From contig NC_072806.1 of NCBI RefSeq assembly GCF_028583425.1, forward strand, positions 37,184,001 through 37,248,000: DNA of 64,000 nt. The letters are read 5' to 3'. Positions within the stretch are counted from its first letter, which is position 1; each line of letters opens with the position of its first letter. The DNA comes from Eublepharis macularius (lineage: Eukaryota > Chordata > Lepidosauria > Squamata > Eublepharidae). The position numbers were made by a program, and so were the translations under genes. Below the pieces are notes generated by a model. The model was given only the letters and a program-made list of their open reading frames with translations, was not told the DNA's origin and did no database searches. Positions 54,514 to 64,000 of the stretch are shown here, one piece after another.

Positions 54514-54612
54514 AAATAGTAGAGTCCAGTAGCACCTTTAAGACTAACCGACTTTATTGTACTCTTTTCTATTTTGCAACTACAGACTAACATGGCTAAC
54601 TCCTTTGGACCT
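54514..54612. mobile_element. Short Penelope-like? insert with inverted halves, 12-bp target duplication
   Basis: A perfect CTAACCTGTTCA flanks it at 54502-54513 and 54613-54624. The left 49 bp are minus (GAGTCCAGTAGCACCTTTAA), the right 50 bp plus (CTATTTTGCAACTACAGACT, ATGGCTAACTCCTTTGG). Only 99 bp in total, with both orientations meeting in the middle. Confidence 0.88.
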
Positions 54613-55255
54613 CTAACCTGTTCAGGAGACTCCTCACATGTGCTGAAAAATAGGGCTCTGTAAATTAAACCAAATCTAACCTGTGGAATATTGGATGTTG
54701 AGAACAACTAAGTATCAGTTCAGGGAAGGAGGAAGAGATTAGCTTGCTCAAAAGTCTCTGAGAGATTAAAAAAACCTGGAAGGGTGGGTGAGAGTTCCAA
54801 ATTAGCACCCCTCTGCCATTATCCTGTGCAGCCCCCCAGTGCATCTTCTGCTATGAGAAGCTCTTCTCAGCCTGCTGGATTCATTTACCTTTTGTTGAAG
54901 AAGAGGCTGTCGTGTCTGGCTGCAATTTATTTTGTTTTTCAAAAAAACATAAGTGCCCGCCGTATCTCCTCAGACTCCAGGCAGCTAACAGCGCAGCATC
55001 AGGTTTCAAGGACACAAAACATGGCAGTCCAAGTAACAAGATTTTTTAAGTGCACAAGTTGAAAACAGACAGAATTTTGAAGAGCACAGATTACAGGTTA
55101 AAAAGTGCTCAGAATCAAAATAACTCCAGATTAAAATCACAGTTCCCAAGAGCATAGCCAAATCAGCAGAAACAATTTCCCCTCCGTCAGAAGCTCTCTG
55201 GAACATACCTGCTCTACACACCTAACAGTGTGAGTAAAGGCGCCACTCTGGGAGG

Positions 55256-55646
55256 TGGGGTTGCCAGGTCCCCCAGCTTCCCAGGCAGGAGGTCGGAAGC
55301 CCAGCACCTGTGTTTTAGCTTTCCTGGTGCATGTGCACATGCAACTTCCAGCCCGCGTGATGACACTTCTGGGAAGTTATGTCATTGTGCGGGTCACGAG
55401 CTGCCCTGGGAACTCCCCTGTGCTCAGCAGGGGGGGAAATTTGGCCCGACTTAGGCCGTTGGGAGCGCTCCCACGCTCCACTGTAGCTTGATTTGGGCCA
55501 AATCCAGCGGAATTGGGCTGCTGTGGTGTGTGGGAGCATGCCACATTGCCTGAGAGCGCACCCCAGGAAGCGTGTAGCAGGGGCGGGGGAGGGGTGAAGT
55601 GTGGGAACGGGGGATCCCCCACCCGCAGGGGGGACTGGCAACCCTA
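55256..55646. mobile_element. hAT-like element, GGGTTGCCAGGTCCCC family, 8-bp target duplication
   Basis: Begins TGGGGTTGCCAGGTCCCCC and ends GGGACTGGCAACCCTA. A perfect CTGGGAGG flanks it at 55248-55255 and 55647-55654. 391 bp, GC-rich, no transposase frame. This fixes the family as hAT-like and non-autonomous. Confidence 0.88.
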
Positions 55647-55664
55647 CTGGGAGGCCATTCTGCA

Positions 55665-55865
55665 ACATTTTTTATTTTTTATTTATTTTACTTTATAATC
55701 TGCTCTGAGAAGGCAAAGCAGCCTATATTGTTCTTTCCTCCATTTTATCCTCGTAACAACCCTATGAAGTAGTTAGGCTGAGAGTGTGTGATTGGCCTAA
55801 GATCGCCCAGCAAGCTTCAATAGCAGAGTAGGAATTTGAATTGGGGCTTTATATGTACATGTCCT
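55665..55865 (-). repeat. Sauria-type SINE, reverse
   Basis: TTTATAATCTGCTCTGAGA, CCTCCATTTTATCCTCGTAA, CAACCCTATGAAGTAGTTAG, GTGATTGGCCTAAGATCGCC, CAGCAAGCTTCAATAGCAG: the reverse of the family blocks in order. Confidence 0.8.
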
Positions 55866-55914
55866 GTATGCTACCCAAAGCTGTAGTGTTAAGGCTTTGC
55901 ATGCCGGCGGTTCA

Positions 55915-56055
55915 GTTCATAACATCTCAGAGAAACCTGTTGGGAAAAGCTCTTTTTGGCTTGAGATCTCAAAGAGTCTATGCCAGGTAGCATATTTAGT
56001 ACTGAGCTAGATGGACCAATGATCCAACTCAGCCTAAGGGCAGCTTTTGTATGTT
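55915..56055 (+). repeat. tRNA-derived SINE (3969 family), 3' part
   Basis: ACTGAGCTAGATGGACCAAT, GATCCAACTCAGCC, AGGGCAGCTTTTGTATG match the family end. Confidence 0.7.
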
Positions 56056-56141
56056 TGTGTGGAAAAGAATTATCCCCAGTAATGCCAGTTGTTGCTGCTA
56101 ACCGTTATTTTGTGCATGAGTTGCATTAGGGTTTTGTGCAT

Positions 56142-56535
56142 TAGGGTTGCCAGGTCCCTTTACCCTCCCAGTGGGAAGGTGGGTACCCGGTGCTCATCTT
56201 CTCTATGTCCCTTGCACATGCGCCCCTGTGCTTGCGTGGCGACATCACTTCCGGGCAGCATCATTACACAGGCACAGGAGCGCTTGATGTGTACGCTTCA
56301 CAGTGGGCTGATTTAGGCCTCAAACGGCAAGTTTTGGGCCCAAATTGGCTCTCTGCAAAGTGTGTGCATGGACTCTTAGGGCAGTGTGATGACATCACTC
56401 CTGGAACGTTATGTTGTCATGGTGCCCTGGGATGCTGTCATGCTGCTCCTAGGAGGCCCGTTCCTGTGCCTTTCCCTTCCAGTGGCCAGGTGAGTGGTGG
56501 CGGACGGTGGGAGCAGGGGACCGGTAGCCATAATG
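56142..56535 (+). repeat. hAT-like element, GGGTTGCCAGGTCCCC family (copy 3)
   Basis: TAGGGTTGCCAGGTCCC, GGGTACCCGGTGCTCATC, GACATCACTTCCGGG, TGATGACATCACTCC, GGCCAGGTGAGTGG. The right terminus is lost or decayed. Confidence 0.7.
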
Positions 56536-57599
56536 AGTGCTTATAATGAAATAAAAGGGATACAAGACCAGAACTCCTCATGATATTAGGAGCTATTCTC
56601 TCAGAGGGATTCTGAATTTGAATCTTAAACGTCCAGGTCTGTATGTCAGAGCTCTCCTTTGGCACAGATGAGGATAGCAGTGGGCAACACTTGTCTCTGC
56701 AATTGGTGGACGCTATTAAATTGGCTGGGAATAGTATATCTACTAGGAGCTGGCCTCCTTGCTTGAATAAGTACCTTCTGTCTGCTCCCATTTCCAGTAG
56801 AGGAATGAAGGCCTGAAACAGTTTGTGGTGGAGGAAGTCCCCCTGCCTCATTTTTCCTGAGGATTCCCCCCCCCCCTGAGTTTTCCTGTGGAGAAGATGG
56901 AGGTTTGAGGGAATCACTGAACAAAGCCGGCTGGAAATGTTTTATCTTTTGGAATGAGTGAAATACTTATAAACACTGAAACCATGTGGTGTGAAGATTT
57001 GTAAGACCGTCTACAGCAATATATGTCTCTAATTCTTGTGGATAATGTAGACATATTTTCAAGGATATGTTTAAATTTTGTTGTCAGATCTTCTATAATG
57101 GTAATGTGCTCTTGAAATGTTCAGTGTCGCATTTTTTTATCCAAATATGTTGAAAGTTGTAATGTGACTGTATGAGGTTGTTTCTATACCAACATTTCTT
57201 TTTGTTCGCCTTCTATTTTCAATTTTTGTTTCTGCATGCTTCTCAGGTGGCAGAAAAAACGCTATTTGTGTTAACATAGCATAGGAGCTAGTAGCTTGAA
57301 GCTGTCTCTCTAGTATTGGGTACGTTTGCAGTTATGCTTGTTACAAAGGTAACAGTGTAATCTTAAACGGAGTTATAACCTTCTAAACCCATTGAGTTTA
57401 TAAGGATGTAAAACTTTTAAGATTATACTGTAAGGATGGGTTATACTGTAATGTAATGATGCATTTATGTTGTAAAAGAAGTAGTAGAATAGGTTTAGGT
57501 TTGATAAGAAAGTAAGTTTTGCATATATTTCAATTCTCCCGCAAATTTCGATTATTTTGGAGAAAGATAAAGGAAAATAGTTTCCCCTTCCACTTCAGA

Positions 57600-58280
57600 A
57601 TGTCCAGAAATTTTATATCTGTGAGGCCACGCCCTCACTCAAACAAGTAACTTTGAGGATTTGCATGAGAGAGCAACTTTGCCAAGTCTGGATCCAGAAT
57701 TTCAGGTATCAGTGGCTTTTGTCAGACTCTCCCTCTAATTCTCTTTCCAGTTGTTACAGCCTCCCAATATGACAAGAATCAGATGTTGAACTGAACTCGT
57801 CTCCCGGTCCCCCAGTCTGGAGAAATTAATCACCCTGGAATTAAGAACTGCTTTCACTTCTTTAAGATTTCAATCTATGCCCTCAATGATACGTACGGGC
57901 CGTTTCTTTGGTATCCCTGCCCCCTTTAGATTTTGCCATTGTGACATGGGGGAAGTGGATGATGTCGTACACTACATTCTGAGGCATGAAGCGCCCAGAC
58001 AAAGGTTCATCACCCCGATTGTCCCGTGGTGTCTCGGTATCTCTGATCTGGATATGGTTATATTTTTGCTCTTGGACACGGATCCTTACGTTTCCAACAG
58101 AGTGGCTTTATTTGTGTTAGCGGCAATGAAGATTAGACTGACCCTGGGCCTCACTGTAAACTATTGACTTTACTGTCTATTTTCACCCAATTGTTATAAA
58201 TTGGTGTGTCTTTGTTCTATTGTTTTACTGTATGCATTGTTATGGCTTATGGCTAATACAATAAACATAAGAGAGAGGTA
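57600..58280 (+). repeat. LINE 3' end (zinc-knuckle group)
   Basis: The frame at 57877-58167 reads FRFCHCDMGEVDDVVHYILR, then DLDMVIFLLLDTDPYVSNRV, ALFVLAAMKIR. Same arrangement as the minus-strand LINE at 3401 (CxC...H, then VLADVDPETSYKV). A tail with CAATAAACATAA near 58259 ends it. 5' limit approximate. Confidence 0.75.
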
Positions 58281-59649
58281 ACTGAACTTGGGGGAGTGGT
58301 ATTTCAGTATAACTGATTATGTAAGAAGGCTTACATAAAGAGTGTGATAAGGGATTTGGAGCATTGTTGTGGGCAGAGACTCAAGAAGCGAGCTGTGTGG
58401 ATAGGGAGCAGCAAAGGTGGTGGCTGCCTGCTCTTCCTCTCTCCCTCCCTCTCCTTCATGGGGTGGGATAGGGAAAGGCAGGCTGGGTAATGGGGCGAGT
58501 AGGTCCCGGCCAGCATCCCATCAACTGGGTTGGCAGTCTGGGAGTGCTGCTTGCTGCCCCGGGTGCCCCCTTGCCCCTTTGGCACTCCAGGGAAATTGCC
58601 TAGGAGCCTAGGGCTTCCCAGTGAATTTTTCTAAATTGGAAAATATTCAACTTGGGTAGGAAATTACTGAGTAAGACAAAGGTACAATTGACAGGATTAA
58701 GTAAAGAAACTAATTCAAGGATAATTTGGATTGCACAGAGAATTGGTGCATTTTATACCTTCTCTGCAGCTCATGAAGCTGAGCAAATACGGACAGTGAT
58801 TTCTCTGAGGCGACTTTTCTGCAAACGCTGCTCTTGGGTATTTGCAGTCTCTGTTCCACTGCTGGATTCTGCTGGCTGATCCTTATTGTCAAGACCGGAA
58901 AGCTAATGTCCTAAATCCAAAATAAATTAAAAGGTGTTCCTTCATTTACCACAACAAAACGACTTCCTCCTCTGCTTCTAAATCCTGTGCCGAGAATTAC
59001 TTCTGTGGCTCATGTTGGCAGAGTATTATACTCTGTTCCACCATCTTGAGTCTGCAAGATTTTAATTTTAAATCTAATTAGGTAAACATGCAGTCGGATT
59101 GTTGTAGGAAACAGCAACAGCTGCTTTTTTGTTGTCTGTGGATGAAGTTTCAGGGAAGGTTTTTTGGATTTGGAAAGGGCCTGTGTGATGGAGATGAAAC
59201 CTGACAGCGACTGCACGTGTTCCAGCTGCCCCTTTTTGCAAGGGACCATCCCCTGTTAGCTTCCTATTTTGCATGGGTGTCTCAGTTCCAGCTGAGAATC
59301 CGTCAACTGCTGCTGAGGAGACAAGAGGGAGAAGTGGCCGGCCGTAGTGAGGCATCCCCCCATTGTGCTTGCAAACCTCTGTGACTGAAGAACTCCTCTC
59401 TTCTCAGCTACCAAACCCATCAGCAAGGCTACGGGGAGAAGAGGCAGCAGCCGGCAGCGTGCCTGGACTTCCTGAGAAACCCCTCCCTGAGCTCTTTGTG
59501 TTGTTTTTGCAAGTTAGTTATTGTGTCTTCTTTGGGTGCCAATTTTGGGCTGACTCCCAAAGAATCACAGCCCTGCCAGAACTTTCAGCAGTGGGTGCAT
59601 GGGAGGCTTGCACACTGATTCTTGTATGAGAATGGGGGTGTTACAAGCG

Positions 59650-59882
59650 TTGAGAGCCAATGTGGTGTTGTGGTTAGTCTGGCACGGACTAAAATCTGGG
59701 GGACCCAGGTCTGAATTCCCATTCTGCCATGGAAGCTTTCTGGGTGACCTAGGGCCTATCTCTGTCAGCCTAAACTACCTCACAGGGTTGTTGTGAGGAT
59801 AAGTGGAAGAGAGGAAGATAATGTAAGTTACTTTGGGCCTCCATTGGGAAGAAAGGTATGTGGTATAAAGGAAGTAAAAATT
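59650..59882 (+). repeat. Sauria-type SINE, near full length
   Basis: GAGAGCCAATGTGGTGTTGTGG, GGACCCAGGTCTGAATTCCC, CATGGAAGCTTTCTGGGTGA, CTCACAGGGTTGTTGTGAGG, GGGCCTCCATTGGGAAGAAA, GGTATAAAGGAAG. Confidence 0.9.
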
Positions 59883-59999
59883 GGATAATAGAAGTACTAT
59901 GATAAGAGCACGTAGAGTATGCTCACCTTTATATCTAGTTTTAATATTGCCACAGTCTCTCCCAGCTTACTTTGATTTCCTGACAGTTATAGACGATTA

Positions 60000-60405
60000 T
60001 TTATGCTGGCTAGGCAGAATGCCATGCCGTCAGGACAGCTGCTGGGACGTCTAAATAAAGTACCTTATTCTGAGCGACTGTGCCAATGCGGCTCTGGCCA
60101 AATAGACACCCTTCAACATTGTCTACTCGACTGTGACATGCTCAGTGTGGCAAGAGATAGTTGGATAAAACCTTATATCCAGGACTCCCGCTGTGTAGCA
60201 GACAATTTGAGGTTCCTTTTAGCAGGGGTGGATTTCTATATTACATTGGCAGTTGCCAAGTTCCTCTCTCGGTTGATTAATATTAAATTTCTATATTATA
60301 CAGCTCTGTGCATTAATAGATTCTCTCTTATTTTAATTCTAGTGTGACAATATTCAGAGCCAAATTGGCTGTATGAGCAGTATCATTAAATGAATGAATG
60401 AAGTC
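60000..60405 (+). repeat. LINE 3' end (zinc-knuckle group)
   Basis: The frame at 60003-60347 reads YSERLCQCGSGQIDTLQHCL, LDCDMLSVARDSWIKPYIQ, FLLAGVDFYITLAVAKFLS. Ends with a tail of ATGA units (60388-60400). Same broad group as 3401, 47449 and 57600, different subfamily. Confidence 0.75.
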
Positions 60406-61689
60406 CATATTTTCATCTGTGAAATATTGGGCATTATGTGACTGGTTGAGCTGCCAGGCTGTCAAAGAGAGGCTGAACTGTCAGAAGAGCTTCCATTGGT
60501 TGAGCTGCTTTGGTCCTTGAGAGGGATAGAATTACCAAAAGGGGTAGGTTGAAATAGTTCTCTAGGAGGAAGATGAGAAGGTGTGTGTGTGTGGGGCGGG
60601 GGTGCAGGAGCATAAAAGAAGAAGGAATACTGGGAGGGAACAGGCAGAGGAGAGGTGCACATCAGTAGAAAACACAGAAGTGGAGAGGGTGGAATTTCCT
60701 ATACTGATGTCAGGAATTCTTGGCTGCAAGCAAAGAGCTCCTATAACTGGGAAAAGCAGAAGGGTTTCAGTGTTCTCAAAGTCCTGTTCTTTATCCAGAC
60801 GAGTGGTGTGGATAGAGGAAGAGAAGGGATAGGATAACTCAGACCGAGTTCACGTACTGGGTAGGAGAAAAGGAGGAATGCTAATGTTTTTCCCCAGAAA
60901 ATCTGTGTGCCTTTACAATAACCCTGTAGTTTATTAGGTTGTATGAATCACTTGCAACACATGCTTTAATTAAGGTTGTTTGTTACCTCTGTTTATTTCT
61001 GGGCATAGTTCCATTTTTTCAAAAGTCCCTAGCATTTGTTACTGCAAATTGGGCTTGCACAACATAGGCCGGCTGTGACCCCTGACTTTTTCTTTTTGCA
61101 GCTTTTCCCCTCTGGGAATTCCAAATTCTCAGGGTCTGCAGCCTTGTACCTTGTGTTTCTGGGAACATCCCCACAAAGTGTGGAGAATGCCTGTAATTTC
61201 AGTACTTGGGTTGCATTAGGTAGAGTTGTGATTTCTTTCTTTAAGGAAAGGTTTCTGGATCATGCAAAAACATCACACAAAGACATTTTCAGAGCACGCT
61301 GTTATTTCAGTGGTTCTTTGGCGGGGTTGACCACTGGGTGTCATGGAAGCAACTTGCATGTTTTGCTTTCTCACTGCTGCAACCCTACAGAAGTTTGGTT
61401 CACTTTGGGTAGAACAAAATAGTCTCTTTTCCTCCTGCTAAATGTCATAGGGTTCTTTCCAAGGAACCAGCTGCAAGCTCCAGCATGTATCCCTCTTAAC
61501 AATATACTTGCCATGCCCAAGCAAGAGCGACTGCACCGCCTCTTCATTTTGGAGTGTTTGCTTACTTAGACACAATCTTTTTTAGCAGTTTCTTGGTAGC
61601 TGGCTCTGTGTGGAACACATATGGGAAGACAGGCCACATAACTTTCTCTGGCCTTGACTGTCTCATGTCCCAGGCTTCTTACTGCACAT

Positions 61690-62035
61690 CTTCACAAAAT
61701 GCACAATTAACCTGTGGAACTCATTGCCCCAGGATGTCATAATGGCCACTAGTTTAGATGGCTTTAAAAAGAAGTTAAAGAAATTCACAGAGGAGGAGTA
61801 TATTTGTCAATGACTATTTCCCCCAATGGTTAAATAGAATCATCATGTTTATAGACAGTATACTTTAGAATATTCCTTGCTGGGGTCAACATGGGAGGAC
61901 TTTGGCCTCTGTGGTGTGTGCTCGTAGGTTGTCTGAAGGCATCTGGTTGGCAGCTGTAAAAAACAAGATGCTGGACTAGATGGACCTTGGAGTCTAATCC
62001 AAACGAGATTTATTCCCCTCGTGTTCTGAAGCAAT
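61690..62035 (+). repeat. Dispersed reptile repeat (TGGAACTCATTGCC...GATGCTGGACTAGATGGACC)
   Basis: Blocks CTGTGGAACTCATTGCCCC, ATGGCCACTAGTTTAGATGG, GGCATCTGGTTGGCAGCTG, ACAAGATGCTGGACTAGATG occur in an order I know from squamate repeats. A fragment of the middle appears at about 10525. Family not named. Confidence 0.6.
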
Positions 62036-63004
62036 ATATAGATGTCTGCCCCAAGGATCTTATAATCCGAATTTAAGTATGGGTGGTGGTGGTGGTAGAA
62101 AGGCAGGTTAGAGGGATAAGCAATGAAGGAAAGCAAGAAAACAAAGTTTCAAAAGATGTTGTTGTCCATCCCCTCTCCCCAAAATATAGAATATTAACAT
62201 CCAGTTCATATATCGGTTTGAGGTGCAGCAACTTCTCTGTGTCCTTAGATTAATTACATTTGTAATATATCTAATTCTCATCATGCTCCGTCCATGGATA
62301 CTTCAGTCCTGAGACTGGAGTAATGAGATAGATCTTTCTACAAACCTGAGAAAAGCTCCATGTCTGCAGAAAAATCTGAAATCCAAAAATAAAAAAATTG
62401 GGGGTTATCTCCCCAAATAATAGAAGCAGAACTGGTATCTGTCATGTATGCAAGCATACCTGCCATTAATGTGTTTTGCATTTTGTGCTGATCATAACTG
62501 TTTGCTAAGGTTGTATTCTGTTGTATCATCTGAGAGTGTGTTAACTGCTAACATGTAATGTACTAGGCCAGTGGGGGATGACTGTTATCGGTTGAAGGTA
62601 TTTACTTTCACTTCTGTAGCAAGTGTCCTTGGATACCAGCTGCGGGCAATGAGCAATGTATCTTTTCTCAGAGACTGAGATGATTTCAATCTGTACTCTG
62701 TCTAGCCTAAACTAATCCATTCCCATGTAACTCTTTGGGGTTTTCGCGCCAGAATGTCAACGGACCCAAAGGGCAGGAAGTTTCCCTATAATTACTAGTG
62801 CCCTTTTTTGAATAGTCACTTCTGCCAATTGCTACCTTTGAACACCTTGAACTGTATGGATCTCTAACAAAAGTTACTTCAACCAATGCACCTGAGTGCT
62901 TGCTGTGAGGGACTTGGGGATCTAGCTGCCAGGGACTGACAGTATCTTTAAGAAATGAATGCCCTCTGAGATCTTGGTAGCCATTATGGGGGTTGCTGGG
63001 TAAC

Positions 63005-63250
63005 CACAACAATTTTATTTATTTATTTATGTTATTTGTTGTCCACATTTCTCACTGAGACTGTGTGAGTCAGTACAGTCAATTCCAAAAACAGTTCAAT
63101 AAAAATGTAATAGGTTATACAAATGTCCCTAGATTTAAAACAGCAGAAGTCCAATTCAGAGTCCAAGAAATGCTGAAACAGAACATAAGCAATTCTAAGA
63201 CTGATGTATTAAACAACATAGGAACTACCTGCAGGATCATCTTCACTACA
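63005..63250 (-). repeat. LINE-type 3' region, reverse (same as 13920)
   Basis: Starts with a TTTATTTATTTATTTATG tail, then CCACATTTCTCACTGAGACTG, the reverse of CAGTCTCAGTGAGAAA at 14110. Supplies the uninterrupted version of the site used by the insert at 14124. Confidence 0.65.
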
Positions 63251-63654
63251 ATAGTACTAAAGTCTGTAGTCTATGGTGTTGTCAGTAAAAAATGGGAGGA
63301 GGAGGGCCCTTTTCTGGGCTCTTTTGGCCTCTTCCTTCAGTCTCTCCCTGCTCCATTCCTTCCTGCCTGGAAGGAGGGTTAATTGGGGCCAGGTGCAGCA
63401 GCTCTCAACAGTTGTCAACTTGCTTTCACACAATTGGTCAACCCACACAGGTGCATTGGTGGCCGTCAGACAACCGGAAGCCACACAACTCACCAGGACC
63501 CAGTGACAGCCTCCGTATAACTTGTACAACTTGACTAGGCCTGGCAGTGGCCACCATCCAGCTCAGCTGAGCACCTTGCATGCCTTTTGCAACGTGGCCA
63601 GACTTCCCCAGGAGAGGCTGCCAGGGGGAAGAAAGGAGGGGAGAGCTGAGAGTG

Positions 63655-63770
63655 GAAGTAAAAGCGTCAGACTAGGTTCTGGGAGACCCAGGTTCAAATC
63701 CCCTCTTGGCCATGGAAACATTCTGGATGACTTTGTGAGGATAAAATGGAGGAGAGGAGAGAACTCTGTT
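63655..63770 (+). repeat. Sauria-type SINE, internally deleted
   Basis: GCGTCAGACTAGGTTCTGGGAG, AGGTTCAAATCCCC (B box), GGCCATGGAAACATTCTGGATG, then directly TGTGAGGATAAAATGGAGG; the GGGCCAGTCACA block is missing. Confidence 0.75.
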
Positions 63771-64000
63771 GCCAAGTAGGCCCCCTCTCCTGCTTTAAGG
63801 CCTGCCATGAACTGTGTTAAAAGTTTCCTGCGTTACTGTTTTACTGCTACACAAAGATTGCCCTGCACGTGTGTGTTCTGATACACGTGTCAGTTTCCTG
63901 TTTGCTGTTTGATTACCCTGCTGCTGCAATAGACTGTGTAGTTTACTGACTCCATGTTTGGTTAATTGCACAAAGGACTCTTTTCCTGGGCAACCCTGCC

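Larger units (their letters stand above)
49061..64000. other. Repeat-rich DNA after the second CpG island
   Basis: Likely intron 1 of the gene starting at about 48.2 kb. No coding exon recognised. Repeats are listed separately. 49845-50855, 51065-51875, 52110-52555, 52810-53600, 56540-57590, 58285-59645, 60410-61685, 62040-63000 and 63255-63650 hold nothing I can name. Confidence 0.45.

Noticed and set aside
57877-58167. Independent protein-coding gene (96 aa)
   Set aside because: The frame matches LINE carboxy ends elsewhere in the window and has a LINE-type tail.

Overview
The window is nuclear DNA of a vertebrate, most likely a squamate reptile (lizard, gecko or snake). I base this on one single-copy vertebrate gene with a large intron-exon structure, CpG-island promoters, and a dense population of tRNA-derived SINEs whose body (GACCTTGGGCCAGTCACA, CTCACAGGGTTGTTGTGAGG, a tail like GGTATAAATGAA) I recognise as the squamate Sauria-type SINE. 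These lie beside 5S-rRNA-derived SINEs, hAT-type MITEs, LINE 3' ends and Penelope-like repeats. No species can be named from the sequence alone.

The one gene I can read in full is VEZF1 (vascular endothelial zinc finger 1) on the + strand. It has six coding exons at 15401-15433, 24965-25662, 26269-26332, 29008-29191, 33309-33464 and 38460-38887. All junctions are GT/AG and in frame, and together they encode 520 residues. Its promoter lies in a CpG island (about 14540-15850). Its 3' UTR runs to a poly(A) signal at 40785-40790, with a possible earlier signal at 39226.

Layout: 1-14500 is repeat-rich intergenic DNA with no gene found. 14540-40810 is VEZF1. 40811-48100 is intergenic and repeat-rich. 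48200-49060 is a second CpG island with a TATA-like box and a GTAAGC donor on the + strand. It is probably the promoter and non-coding first exon of the next gene. Human gene order makes CUEDC1 the best guess, but no coding exon of it is in the window. 49060-64000 is repeat-rich and would be intron 1 of that gene.

The most interesting non-gene content is two families of short interspersed elements. Several copies are built as head-to-head inverted halves, and several inserts carry clean 11-13 bp target duplications. Their halves carry a CTGANGA-hairpin-GAAA block that resembles the hammerhead-ribozyme core known from Penelope-like elements. Other points of note are three 5S-derived SINEs in one orientation, a 66-bp perfect palindrome, several nested insertions that give relative ages, an arginine-rich upstream ORF in the VEZF1 leader, and a poly-Gln/poly-Pro tract in a frame-neutral VEZF1 exon.
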